From positions 10,683,639-10,747,638 of the forward strand of contig CM030717.1 of assembly GCA_017979445.1 (NCBI GenBank): a stretch of 64,000 nucleotides of DNA, given 5' to 3'. The DNA is from Akebia trifoliata (taxonomy: Eukaryota; Streptophyta; Magnoliopsida; Ranunculales; Lardizabalaceae). Shown one piece after another: positions 23,096-35,326 of the stretch (positions are counted from its first letter, which is position 1; every line of letters begins with the position of its first letter). Under the pieces are notes generated by a model, which worked only from the letters and a program-made list of their open reading frames with translations, ran no database searches and was not told where the DNA came from. The position numbers and the translations under genes were made by a program.

Positions 23096-24715
23096 AAAAA
23101 ATCATTATTATTATTTTTTACTATAAAGTAATTAACAAACACTTGTCATTTTCATATTTAATTTGGACCCTTAACCCTAGATTATTGAGATCAATAGAGA
23201 TAATTAAGTTTACTAAGGATCTAGATGCATAGAAAATTATTTTTCCTGAAAAATATTATTTTGGGTATATGATTGCATAAAGATTATGAAGTTCAATATA
23301 GATAATCAAGTTTACTATGGATTTGGATGATTATGCATAAAAAATTATTTTTCATGAGAAATGTAGTGTTAGATATATGATTGCATATATTCCCTGGAAT
23401 TCATTTTTCACCCAAAGCGATTTTTTACTTTCCGGCCCCCTAATGTTAATCTCTCGCTATTTCTCTTGCCCCCAAAACTAAAACCATCTCTTTCTAGAGC
23501 ATTTCTTAGGTTCAATCAAATGGTGAAATTCAATTTTCTATAATCATTTTTAAAGGAATTTTTATTTTCTTAGAAAATGAATTCTATGCAATTATACAGG
23601 CTAAAATCCATATGATTGTAGGAAATTCATTTTCAACTAAAAAGATTTCTCAAAAAAAAAAAACATCATGAGAAAATTAATTTTGATTTTTACACTTAAG
23701 AAAGTGTAAAAAGGAGAGTTTGCTTTTAGTTTTGGCTGTAACAGTTGTGAGAGAATAACATTAGGAGGGTAGGGGAGATAATTGCTTGAGGGAAAATGAT
23801 TTTTCTTGGAAAGTCAAAGAAATGAAATTTATATTTTCCATGGACAATCATTTGTCCATATATTTTCCATACTCAATCATTGAAACCCTAAATTATTAGA
23901 AATCTTCTTTTGTGGTTCTTTTCATTATTCTTCACAAATTGCTCATCAAGTATATAGTTTAGGAGTCTTGAAAAAGACTGATTTGCCCATTCAAACTCCC
24001 TCTAAATACCTTTGACACATGGGTCAAACATAGAGATGTTATCTTATTAAATATGGGTCCGAATTTCAAGATGCCAATTGAATGAAGAATAGGTTGAAAT
24101 GGACCATGTGACATAAGGCATCTCTATGTTTTTATCCACATGGGCTGGATCAGATGAAGTGGGCCCGGCCTATTAACCCAGATAAGAATTGAAAGCTTGT
24201 GATAGTTGAAACAGTTCTCAACACTCCAATGCTCGACTCGACTCGACTCAGCTGAGTTAAACAAAATTATATTAAATTTAATGCATATTTTATGAAAAAA
24301 GTTTTATTTTTTTAATTAAATAAAAATATTATATTTTTTTAATATATATAATCACATAACTCGTCAAAGTTTTTACCTAACTCAGTGAATGCTAAGCTGA
24401 CTCGACCAAGTAAACTTGGAAAGTTGGTTCATTCAAGTTTAGGGGGTATTATTACCTTGAAATTCAATCAAGTGCTGATGACTTATCCAAGTCAACTCAA
24501 CGAGTTTTAAAACCAAGATTGAAACCTTACTCCTAATTATTAGAGACACCTCCCATGTTTTAGAATTTATGACATACCCCTTGACCATGGTATCATCTCT
24601 CTCCAAAAAATAAATAAATAAATAAATTTCTTTGTTTCTTTTTTCTAAAAGTTCCTTTTCACATTCAAAGATTCCAACTATTTTCTAATGTCAAAAAATT
24701 TAACTTTAAGTCCAA
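23096..24715. other. gene-free intergenic stretch
   Basis: No supported gene. It contains a short (CGACT)n run near 24233-24248 and an (AATA)n run near 24607-24626. Confidence 0.45.
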
Positions 24716-24982
24716 ATGTCAAAGTTCACCGCTCTTGTTTTATTCTCTCAAATACTCATTATTTTTTTAAACCCTAGCGCAAAAAGTTTTACCCCTTTTT
24801 ACAATCTGAAGAATAATAGAGGATTTTTGGAGAAGTTGAAGTTAATCATTGACTTTCAAAAAGAAATATCAAGGGTTTTTGGCAAGATATTGAAGACGAG
24901 TTCAAATATGATGGATTGCATGGAAGTAGGAAAAAATCATCCAGAGTTTGGGGAATGTATTAATCCATCGATTCTTGATTAG
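24716..24982 (+). CDS. hypothetical small secreted-like ORF
   Basis: An 88-codon frame whose first about 24 residues form a plausible signal peptide (FTALVLFSQILIIFLNPSAKS). The remainder is mixed charged sequence with two cysteines. I recognise no family. The surroundings are repeat-rich with no other gene, and the AT-rich context makes chance frames common, so this may be a pseudogenic fragment or not a gene at all. Confidence 0.2.
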   Translation: MSKFTALVLFSQILIIFLNPSAKSFTPFYNLKNNRGFLEKLKLIIDFQKEISRVFGKILKTSSNMMDCMEVGKNHPEFGECINPSILD

Positions 24983-25550
24983 AGAAAACAAATGATCAAC
25001 TAATATGCAGAGTTGAGGATCAAGTCTTGATGGCATTGGTTTGAGATCACAAGTACAAACAAGATCTTGTCCAAACTATCAGAATCTTAATTGATATTGC
25101 TGCATATATTATTTTCCATCACTACCCTCCTTTTATGGTTTATCTCCGACACCGTAGTACAATATATTTTATTCACTAATGTTAAAATAAATGTTGATTA
25201 ATATTTATTTAAAATTGATTCAAATAAAATTAATTTAGTTTATTTTAAAATGATATTTTGAAAGTTATTTTATGGTTGGTGTACTTTTTGGTTAAAGAAA
25301 AGTAGTATTTTTTTAAAAAGAACATTTCCATTGGTTGATATCTTTTCACATGGATTGAAATTTGTAAAAGTTCTTTTGGCTCCTTTTTCAAATTTTTTGT
25401 AAATCCCACATTGCTTTTTAAAATGTTTTTGGAGGGATTTTTAAACCTATAAATAAGAACCTATTCTCAACTCTTTTTTCATTCCAAAGACTCTCTTCTT
25501 GAGGGTTCCTAATGGCTTCAAGCTATATGGAAATTTAATAATTCTTTTTT

Positions 25551-25645
25551 ATTTATATATATATATAGATATATATATATATATATTATATATATATATA
25601 TATTATATATATATATATATAATAGAAAGAAAAGAAAAGAGAGAG

Positions 25646-25681
<36 letters not shown>
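25551..25681. repeat. compound (TA)n-(GA)n microsatellite
   Basis: An interrupted TA-dinucleotide tract at about 25553-25620 is followed by an AG/GA tract at about 25637-25681. The frames spanning it on both strands are artefacts of the repeat. Confidence 0.95.
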
Positions 25682-25683
<2 letters not shown>

Positions 25684-26326
25684 TAAATATTTAATAGGGC
25701 CGTCCATTTTGGATAGGCACCAAGACCGATCTGAAAGGTTTCGAAAGGGCCTAAGGGTGCTTAACGGATTCCTTGATCCGAATAGGTGCCTAGTAGTTCC
25801 AATAGGTTTCATACCTATTGAGATTCAAAAAAACCATTTACGAATGGGTGTGATTTTTATAATTGTTATCTATTTATGGAGATCAATTCTATTAAAATAA
25901 ATTTTTTTTTCAAAAATTTTCTACAAAAAAGAGGCATTCGTGTATCCGAGATTCTGTGTGACAGATTTTCTCAAAATAGTGCAAATTTTGAGGAAATATA
26001 CAGTTGTGTTAGAACTGGACTCTGTTGTATCCTGAAGATAAGTTCGTCAACAACCCATCTGCATCTTCGTGTTCAATCGGAGTGGGGGTGTCTGTTGTCT
26101 ATAAGACAACGTAGATTACTATGTGCCTCAGAGCAATTTTTTCAAGTTCTATTATTTTTATAACAACTAATAAATCACACATATAGAATGATTACAAATA
26201 CATCTCCTAAGTGTACAGTGACTTGACATTGAATAAATTGACTTAACTAACATGCTGATTGTGATGTCGAACCTACATGTAGATTAGACGGTGCTCAAAA
26301 CTAAAAAATAGACTCATGTCGACATC

Positions 26327-26769
26327 CAGGGACGAAGACAGATAAGGACGAGAAGGGCTATAGTCCCCAGTGGAATTCTTGAAAATAAAAATAAAAATCA
26401 GTAATTAACCCTTACATTTTACTTGGTATTAGAGGTGCCTCCAATATATTCTCTTCGAAAACATGGATGAAATAAATAAAAAGCTAATTGTTTTAATTTT
26501 AAATTTAAGTTTTACCATGAAAATTAGAAGGTTGTGGACTTGTGGTGCTGTTTTGTCAATGTGACCATGTGGGTCCAATGATGGTTTTATGAGGGAGAAT
26601 CGATGTTGAGAGGAGATATGATATAATAGGTATTGATTGAAAAATTGAGAGTATTATAGATATTTAATCTTTTGAAATGATGTGAGTCTCACTCTAAGAT
26701 TTGTAGAGTAACGAACTTGATAAAATAACACTTAACCCTCACTAACTAAAAATCTTGACTCTGCCCTTG
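26327..26769. mobile_element. hAT-type MITE, CAGGG family
   Basis: The left terminus CAGGGACGAAGACAG and the inverted right terminus CAAGGGCAGAGTCAAGA are imperfect inverted repeats. The flanks TCGACATC (26319-26326) and TCAACATC (26770-26777) form an 8-bp target duplication with one mismatch. The termini resemble those of the MITE at 42918-43168. It is 443 bp and non-coding. Confidence 0.65.
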
Positions 26770-26777
26770 TCAACATC

Positions 26778-28250
26778 ACTTAGTGCACTATAACCAAGAT
26801 GTCATGCGATGCAGTCATGAATTTGAAAATCTATAAATAAGTAAACATTGAAAGCAAATGTTTACTTATCATTATAACAAATCCATAGAATCCCCAACTA
26901 CAAGGAATTGAGAAGAATATGGTAAGGATAATCATAAACCTACATAATAAAAACAAGGTTTAGTAGATTAAAAAATTACAAAAATGGTTGCAGAGTTTGA
27001 AGTCAACGTGTTGTAGAAAAAAGTCATTTAAAAAAAAAAATACTAGAGGTTCAAAATATGAATCGTTCGAAAGGTCTTTGGGCTCACTTTGTGGCATCCA
27101 AAAATTGATGACAAAATTTTGTGAACTTAAAAAAAAAAAAAATTTCAAAATCATTATTTTTCACCATTAAATTTTAATTTTAAATTTGGGAGTTAGATGA
27201 AAATTCAGTAACCATCCATTTTTAAAACCTTGGATCAAGATAAAAAAAAAAAATCTTTTTTTTTAAATATGAATTTTCTCATGAAATCTAGAGGTTATGT
27301 GGCATTGGATTGCTAATGTAGTGATCCATTTAAGTAAATCAACTCTTAATAAGACCTAAAATCTTACCATGTTAGTAGGAAAAATATTTCTCAAATAGGA
27401 ATAAGAGCATCTCTTTTCAAACACATGGGTATCCAAGATATTCATATAAAATAAAATGGGCACGTCTAAATCACTTATATTTAAAAGTTAAATCTGTAAA
27501 ATGTTGGAAATAGCCTTAGCCGTGTAGATTTCGAAGAGAGAGCTGTGGGTCACATCGGAAGGCGACCGCTTGGTTGTATTGCTTGTTTGTGTTTTTTTGT
27601 ATTAGATGTATTGGTCGGACTAGTGTGGGTCAAAATCCAAGAGTAAAGAGTTGCTGTTGGCACACCAAGTATTACTTATAAGACATCAATCTACATGCAC
27701 CTAAGGATTTTTCTCAAAACGTGTGCAACTTATGTCAAAATTTCGATTTTAGTATACTGTTCATTTTAATTCGGATAACATGTTTTTTTTTTAATGATTT
27801 CTTCATTTTTTATAATCAATGAATTCATAGATAAATTATCAGCAAGATCGTTGATATGATAAAATCGTTGATATTTTATCAACAAATTCGTGGATTATAA
27901 AAGTGACGAATTTACTGAAAAATATGTTTTGGAAATTAAAATGAATAATTTACTGGATTCAAAATTTCGTTAAATTCAACGCACAAAATGGAGATTCACC
28001 CTACGTAAATAACTCCTCAATTTCAAAAGGATTGGTGTGTTGGAAGTAAAGGTTGCTGTGGACATAGAATTTCTCAAATTAAATGATGTGAAGGTATATA
28101 AAGATATTTTTAAATCATAATCGGTGTTAAATATTTAAAATGTCCAACTCTGAAAGATTTTTATTGTATAAACGGTGTTTAATATTTTATAATGTCCAAC
28201 TCCAGTGCGATGATGCCACGTGCATAGGAGATTAATTTTTCTAAAGTCGT
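26778..28250. other. gene-free intergenic stretch
   Basis: AT-rich with poly-A and poly-T runs (27030, 27130, 27246). A short local repeat containing 'ggtgttaaatat' and 'aatgtccaactc' occurs at 28122-28150 and 28174-28203. No gene is supported. Confidence 0.45.
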
Positions 28251-28284
28251 GATCCAGAGCGGTGTCTTGTTCCTATGACAAGAT

Positions 28285-28425
28285 AAGGCATCTATGTGGC
28301 ATGTTTTGGTTGGCAATTAAACACATCGAGCTGTGTTTCATGTAGCCCGATGTGTTTTAAACTCATTCTCAAATGTCCCATGTAGACAACGCTCCTATTA
28401 CGAATGGGATGCCTTAGCTCATCCT
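28285..28425. mobile_element. probable foldback MITE
   Basis: A palindromic centre (AAACACATCG ... CGATGTGTTT) is flanked by weaker inverted words (AAGGCATC on the left, GATGCCTT on the right). Termini and target duplication are not clear, so the boundaries are approximate. Confidence 0.35.
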
Positions 28426-29119
28426 AATTCTTTTTATTATAGGTCTTAAAGAAAAAGAGTAATCAGGATTGAAAGTTTAATTTTTATTTAGCGATCATGC
28501 AAAAAATGAAAGATAAAGCCCTCAATTTATATTTTCTTCCCACGCTCTCATCGATCATTTGAAATAGTGGTTTATTTCTTGATTTTCCATATAGGGAGAT
28601 CTTTCATTATTTTCACTTGGATTCTTCTAGGATTCGACTTGGGATCCTTTAGGCTCAAACCAATGGGATGGTAACACACAAGAAAATATAGCCTACTCTC
28701 GGAGGCATGTCAGATTAACTATAGTTGTGACTTGAGATAACTCATAACAACATTATTTATAAATTAATCATCTAAGGTTTGATGAGATGGTCAAGAACCA
28801 CACTTTAGGAAGTGGAGGTCTTGATTGATTTTCAATTTTGGAGTTTATTCGACTAAAATATATGGAAAGATCGACTAAAATTTGAGATAACGACTTGTTT
28901 AAATGATTTCAACCCAAAATAACTATTTTGGATTGATTTTCATCCCAAAAATATGAAAAAAAAAAAAAAAAAATGTAAAAGAATCTTAATTTTTTACGTA
29001 CATCTTCAAAATATTTGAAAAAAAATCCTTGAAAATGACTTCTTCTTCCTTCTTAAATCCTTTCCAATGGAATAGAGTCTCCGAAACTCAATTTAGATGC
29101 TAAAAATCTAATTTTTTGG

Positions 29120-29295
29120 ATGAAAACAACAAGTTCGAACGGTTAGAACATTCACTCATGAGAAATGTGGGAGATGATGTTCAAGGACTGTTAAGAAAAG
29201 AAAAGTTCACTAAATGGACTATTAAGAGACCACCAAAATTTAGGGACTCTTTAGAAAGAAGTCCCTCCACAATGGTCCTTTAAGTAATTTTTTTT
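29120..29295 (+). repeat. dispersed repeat, copy B (related to 21310-21500)
   Basis: See copy A at 21310. The two copies share word order over about 180 bp and both end at a T-rich tract after 'cctttaagtaattttt'. Confidence 0.5.
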
Positions 29296-30419
29296 TTTTT
29301 TTAAAACAAATATTCTTAGACCATCATCATAAAATCTTATCTCCAAAAATTTAAGATTTGGTTGAATGGGTGGTGTTGTTAAGACTCTATTTTGTTTAAA
29401 GTTATGTCTTATATTGTAAAAATATTCATACCTTCAATTATTACCTCAATCGACGTTTTTTTGGAATCCTAGTCCTAAATCATTTTCTTTAAAAGAAAAT
29501 ATGATAAATGAAATAATTTCTTTTTTCCTTTTTCTTTTTGATGACTTGGAGTATCATTATATCCCATATATGGATTAATCCCTATGGTTACACACCCTAA
29601 CGCTATAGAAATTTCAAAACATGGAACAATGATCAAAGGGAACAAACCCCTATCATTAATTTTACCATTAAACCAACCCCTTGGAGGTACAAATGAAATA
29701 ATAATTTAGTAATTAATTATATGAAACATGTTTATATCCTTCAATTAACTTAACAAAACTCAAGGGCTCATTTAGCATAGTTCAACAATCAATATAGGTC
29801 CTTTTATAAAATTACTTCTATTTGAATCATAATTATAAGGTGATAGATTGCAATATATATTGTTTGGTGATGCAATCTAGAGAAGTGACTTTTGGGGGTT
29901 TAGATGCACTTCCATAATTGTGGCTGAAAACAGTTTCTTTTTAGATATTTTGGTCATCAACTTAAAACCCTAAAAAAATTGGAGTTACCTTTGTCTTAAA
30001 AAAAAAAAAGTTTTTCTTCTTTTTTTTCTTTAATGTTCCATCTAAATTTCTGTAGAAATTTAAATACAAAGGCTGCTGGGACAACTTTACTCATCTTTAG
30101 ATTCCAACTTCTTTGAGAATACGAAAGCCAAGTGGGTGTCAAATAATTGGGGTGTCATGGGGTTCATTTTGGCTCTTACTATTCCAATTCTCAAAAATTG
30201 TTTTGAGACAAAAATAAAATAAAGTAAAAAATCTTTGAGTGATAATTGAATTTCTTCTTTTTTATTGGCAAGTATTGTTTTTTTTTCATCGCATAATATA
30301 TGAGAAAATTCCTTTTACAAATTGTAGACATCTCAATTTGAACGGATCCCACTAGAAAAAAAATTAAAAAAAGACGTATTTTATCAATAAAAAAAATCAT
30401 TAATGGACGTAAAGGCCCA
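29296..30419. other. gene-free intergenic stretch
   Basis: AT-rich, with no recognisable coding region. Confidence 0.45.
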
Positions 30420-32060
30420 AATTTTTAAAATTCGATCATTTTTATTCAAATCAAAAGTCTTAGGACTTTCAAGTTCCAATAGTCTAATGGCCCTACCGTA
30501 GGACTAATTCATCTAAACCCATCTCTTTTTCAATCCCACCACTTTCTCAAATCTTTACCACTCTAATCCCGAACCTATCATCAAATCTCGAACCCGTTTT
30601 AAACCCACCTATGACCCACCAATCCTCAACCACCATAAGTCTCATTTTAACCTCATTTTAAAATAAACTTAACTCTAACCAATACCTCAATATAATTTAA
30701 CCCTAAATCAATTTCAATGCAACCCAATCTTAAGCCTAACATACAAAAATCCATTATAATCAAACGACTCAAATCCATGTCCATATCCATACCCATATCT
30801 ATGATCATAATCATTCAAGGTCCATGCAACCATTGATCATCAAAGGGGACACTTGTCATCACCACCACTCACCTATTAAATTCTTTTATCTAAACTCATC
30901 ATCATCCTCAAAAAACAAATCAATTCATACCCATGTCATAATCTAATCCTATCACATTCTCCTCAAAACACTCTATAAGTCATCTTTACACCCTAATTTT
31001 CTAAATCAAACCCCATATCATTGGACACATGTCACCATTTCCTCCACATTTTCAAAATCTAACTACCTAATCTCTTACACAAGTCATTCTTTTAACCAAA
31101 CATCCACACCCCTCAACCTAAACCAACACTCAACCTAAGAATGGATTGTCTAACAACCCCAATTAGATTATATCATGGGTTTAGGTCAAAAATAACTTAT
31201 CCATCCTCTTTTACCAAGTTACCCCTCCCCAACTTCAAAATGACAAGCACCACATACCTAAATCTCATGTTATTCTTTCTTAATTTTCTACTTTGACATT
31301 TCTAACCTCTAAAAATAACCCTCAACACCTATAAAACCTCATTCTTCCTCTCAAAAAGCTCATGCTTGAATCCCTTCTCTTTCTTCAACTTTTTAAAAAA
31401 CCCCCTTAAACCTCTATTGAATTCCCAAAAAGTCTAACAAAAATACATCATCAAGAACAATTTCACCAAAAACTCAAGAAGAAAAACAAGAATGAAGAAT
31501 AAAGCTTCAAGATAGGATGTAGTACAACCATGTAATCACCTCCCCCTTCCCTCCCATCTTCATCTCCTTCTCCTATCTCTCCTCCTCACTTCTTTTCTTT
31601 TGGGTTTTGGAAGTCCATCTTCATTAAAAAGATAAGTCTTGTAGGCCTAGACATAATGGGGTCCCTCTCATAATAAGGTGACTCCTATGATTTAAGTCCA
31701 AAATAAAATATCTCAAAATTTGAGGGTACAAAATTTTCTTCTCTACCAATTTTCTCTCTTAAAATTTATAAAAATAAAAAATGACTATTTTTAAATATTA
31801 CCACTTATGGTGAAAGGAATATGATGCATAACACATTCCTTATCTCTTAACATGGATCCCTTACCTAGATCTTAGGTGGACTAACACTCTTATTTGTAAG
31901 AGAATCACTATAAATAAAAATGAAATTTTGAAATTATTTTTCGGGTGCTCATTCACACCCTTTTTTTAATAACGAATGGTGGCAACTCCAACTCCAACTC
32001 CAAATCCACGTAGTAGAAATCTTCAAAAACGAAAATCCCATTTCTACACAAATTGTTGCT
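30420..32060. mobile_element. strongly G-poor segment, possible old gypsy-type LTR
   Basis: For about 1.6 kb the plus strand is rich in A, C and T and strikingly poor in G. The segment closes with 'aataacgaatggtggcaact' followed by repeated CCAACT units and a CCAAATCCACG motif. That resembles the wording near the end of some plant gypsy LTRs (ggtggcgactcc). No partner LTR, primer-binding site or coding domain is visible, so a solo or truncated LTR is an inference from style. Confidence 0.35.
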
Positions 32061-32451
32061 AACTTTTTTCTTTAAAAAAAATAACAAATTATCCATAAAA
32101 GCATCAATGTCATAGTTTCAATTCTTCTAATAAAAACATAAGTAATTTTTAAAAAAAATTTAAAATTAAAATTTATCTTTTTTTACAAGTAATAAACCTC
32201 TTGAAAGATAACACTTTAAGTTCAACCAATAATTCATTTAAATGAAAACTTGAAAAATTATATGTGTATTAACTTGAAAAAAAAAAAAAAAAACATTCAA
32301 TCACCTACAATATAAGAAGCACCAGATGATGACTTCAGTTCCTATTGGTTCGATTCTTTTAGACTTGATTATAGTAAGTATAAAAATAAAAGAGATTCAA
32401 AATTAGGACTTTTTGTTTTCAATTTAATTTAATTTTAATCAAACATGTACT

Positions 32452-32590
32452 ATTGACACCTAATGGTGCCACTTAGCTAAGTGGTAAAGGCTTGAGTAGA
32501 GTTGATCCCATGATTTAAGTTCAAATTCTGTTGAACCCATCTTCACCTCTATTAACCATTAATCCCTGATCATGCTTAGCCAACAAAAAA
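32452..32590 (+). mobile_element. tRNA-derived SINE-like element
   Basis: TAGCTAAGTGG (32474-32484) matches the Pol III A box, and AGTTCAAATTC (32518-32528) is a near match to the B box. Their spacing is as in a tRNA-derived SINE. An A-rich tail begins near 32586. There is no cloverleaf, so it is not a functional tRNA gene. Confidence 0.5.
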
Positions 32591-32614
32591 AAATTAAAAA
32601 ATTAAAAAGAGAAG

Positions 32615-32733
32615 AGAGTTTCTTTTGCTACACCAACTTTTGCTAACACCACCCCCAACGCGTGCAATTCTTTGGTAATTTACATATGAATTGGTGTGGT
32701 GTTAGCAAATGTTGGTGCGGCAATAGAAACTCT
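32615..32733. mobile_element. foldback MITE next to the SINE
   Basis: The left arm starts AGAGTTTCTTTTGC and continues through caccaac.tttgctaacaccac. The right arm is its imperfect reverse complement, about 38 bp each. The element is about 119 bp. Its right end resembles the element at 4588-4653. It sits about 1.1 kb upstream of the MYB start codon. Confidence 0.6.
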
Positions 32734-33059
32734 AAAAAAATATCATTGACAACTTGCAACAAATTTAATATATCATACATTATGGACCAACCAACCAACC
32801 CACACTACACTACACACTTCTTTCTTCATCTAAAATTGGAGAGAAAAATAAAAGTTTCAGCTGTTTATTTTGTTTTTGGGTTGGGTTGTTTTTATTTTTC
32901 CTTAAATTATTACTGGAGAGAGAGAGAATGAGAGAGACTCCTATTTTAATAAGAGATGATGAACTTTTTCTTCAAGTTTGAAGCGTCCACAAACACCATC
33001 CCATCCAATCACAACCCCACCTTTAATGTCTCTCTCTCCCTCTCTCTACACTAGGAGTT

Positions 33060-33828
33060 GTGAGAGTTTGCTAATTTGGATTCATTTCTTCACTCTTTCT
33101 CTCTCATTACTGTCTTTCTCTTTTCTTTGGTGCTCCAACCTGAAGGAAAAGTAAGAAAGAACGGATCTTTCCCTCTTTTTCTGCTTCGATTCTTCAGATT
33201 CTCTCTGTTTTCTCAATTGGGTTTCTGTTATTTCAGCTTTTTAAGCTTCTTTTACTGTTTGGGTGTTTCTCATCTCTGATTTTTGCACAATTTACTAAGC
33301 TTTCCCCTCTATCTGGGTTGTGAACTCTAAAGAGATTTGAAGTTGCAGATAAATAAAAAAAACACTATAAGTCCCATCTTATCTTTATTAATCTCATCTC
33401 TTCATATTTCTCCATTATTTATATCTTTTTCTCTCCAAATTTTATCTGGGGTCTGTTTGTTTCTCTTACTGTGGATTTAGATCTGATAGTTGGCAATTCT
33501 AGGGTTATATATCTCTGCACCAAGATCTAGTATTTTATCAAATTTTCAGATTTTCTTCGAATTTGGAAAGATGGGTCTTTTCTAGATTCTTCATCGCATG
33601 CTTGTATGAAAAGCTATTCGAATTCTCTGAAAATGCTTCTTGATTTAATGCCTGTTTTCTCTTCTTGATACCTCCACCTCCCTCTTTAGGTTTTCCTTAA
33701 CTTGTTATTGACTTATTGTACCTCTTCTGTTAAATCAAATTGGAAGTTTGAAGAATTCTAGGATTCAAATTACGGAATTTTTTCAATACCTTCGCGTTAT
33801 GTTCTGTGATTCTGCGCTGTAATTTGAA
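33060..33828 (+). promoter_or_regulatory. CT-rich leader upstream of the DIVARICATA-like gene
   Basis: From about 33000 to 33470 the plus strand is rich in CTCTCT and TTTCT tracts, typical of plant core promoters and 5'UTRs. The transcription start is not identifiable by eye. No upstream in-frame coding is evident. Confidence 0.4.
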
Positions 33829-35326
33829 ATGATGAAGTGGGGGATGGACTCAAATTGGTCTCTTGAAGAGAGCAAGAGCACAAAATGGACCCATGAAGAG
33901 AACAAACTGTTTGAGAATGCTCTCGCAGTATACGATAGGGAGACTCCGGATCGATGGCAAAAAGTGGCGGACATGATCCCGGGAAAGTCTATAATGGATG
34001 TAATCAAACAGTACAAGGAATTAGAAGATGATGTTAGTGATATAGAAGCAGGGCTGATTCCAATTCCTGGGTACGCTACATCCTCTTTTACATTGGATTG
34101 GATGAACAACCAAACATTTACACAATCTTACGATCTTTGCGGAAAGAGGTCTTCCTCGGGTAGGCCTTCTGATCAGGAAAGAAAGAAAGGGATCCCTTGG
34201 ACAGAAGATGAACACAGGTAATTATGATTTGTGATCATGTTATCTGTCTGATTTTTCTATTATTATCTAGTAATAATGAAAATTCTGATTTATAAGATGG
34301 CTAGAAAATTGGGTTTTTGAACTCCAATTAAGATGAACACAGGTAATTATCCACATCTTATTTGTCTTTTATCTTTTTTTTTTTTTTTTTCAAATCTAGT
34401 AATGGGGAAAATTTTGATTTATAAGATGGCTAAAAAGTTGGGTATTTGAACTCGAATAAAGATGAACACAGGTAGTTATACTTTGTAAGCATCTTATCTT
34501 TCTTTTTCCCCCCAACCTAGTAATGGTGAAAGTTTTGATTTATAAGATGACGAGAGTTAAACCCTCATTAGTAATGGTGTTTTCATCTGAAAGTCGAATC
34601 GAAAAGCAATCATAATTTTAAATTTAAGCTCCACAATGGGTTCACTAATAAGCATGATTTCACTGAGTTTGTCAGTTGATCTATTACATAAAAACTTCTT
34701 TGTGATTAGTTGCAGTTAACGCTTACTTTAATGTTTGATGTCGTTTTCTTTTTCTTTGTTTTTTTCTCCTTCCTTTCATTAGTTTTAAGTTTTTTGGTGA
34801 AATGGGTTTTTGGTTGATTGATTGCAGGTTGTTTCTATTGGGTCTTAAAAAGTATGGGAAAGGAGATTGGAGAAACATTTCTAGAAATTTTGTTATCTCT
34901 AGGACCCCAACTCAAGTCGCTAGCCATGCTCAGAAGTATTTTATAAGGCAGCTTTCGGGAGGGAAAGATAAGAGGAGATCGAGCATCCATGATATCACAA
35001 CTGTCAATCTTACCGACACTAGACCTCCTTCACCAGATAACAATAGACCCCCTTCTCTAAATCAATCTACAATGCTTCCTCAGCAGTCTAACCCAAATGG
35101 CACACATAAAGCATTATTTGATTGGAATCAACCCCATGACAGAGCCAACATGGTTTTCGGCTCGGGACATGGGAATCTGTTCGTGCCCCCTCCTTATGGG
35201 GTAAATTCGTACGGGATGAAACAACAAGGGCAAAATCTTCACAAAGCTGCTATTCATGGATCTCATATTAGACCCCATGGTATGGTATTTCAGATGCAAT
35301 CCTCGCAATGTAACCCTCGTGGATAA
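33829..35326 (+). CDS. DIVARICATA-like double-MYB (SHAQKYF) transcription factor
   Basis: Two exons, 33829-34217 and 34828-35326, joined GT-AG through an Arg codon to give 295 aa. The first SANT/MYB repeat starts at about W20 ([17 protein letters not shown], later [13 protein letters not shown]) and is followed by the conserved ..GLIPIPGY linker. The second repeat starts at IPWTEDEHR (122-130) and holds SHAQKYF at residues 162-168, the hallmark of this DNA-binding class, which recognises TATCC/I-box-like sites. The C-terminal third is Asn/Gln/Pro-rich, a likely activation or interaction region. Relatives such as Antirrhinum DIVARICATA control organ asymmetry, and others act in stress and sugar responses, so the specific role here is unknown. 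The intron carries a triplicated copy of the exon 1/donor region (next entry). Confidence 0.93.
34207..34570 (+). repeat. three tandem copies of the exon 1/donor-site region
   Basis: The string GATGAACACAGGTA, which is the end of exon 1 plus the 5' splice site, recurs at 34207, 34332 and 34461 (periods 125 and 129). The intervening intronic sequence is also shared (tctagtaat.., gatttataagatggcta..). Copies 2 and 3 therefore present intact decoy donors at 34343 (GTAATT) and 34472 (GTAGTT). Use of the second donor would add 125 nt and shift the frame. Confidence 0.85.

Noticed and set aside
25499..25900. 133-codon frame beginning in the TA/GA microsatellite
   Set aside because: Tyr/Ile and Glu/Arg runs are simple-repeat translation artefacts.
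32474..32528. Possible tRNA gene from A and B box matches
   Set aside because: No acceptor stem or cloverleaf can be formed. An A-rich tail follows, so a SINE fits better.
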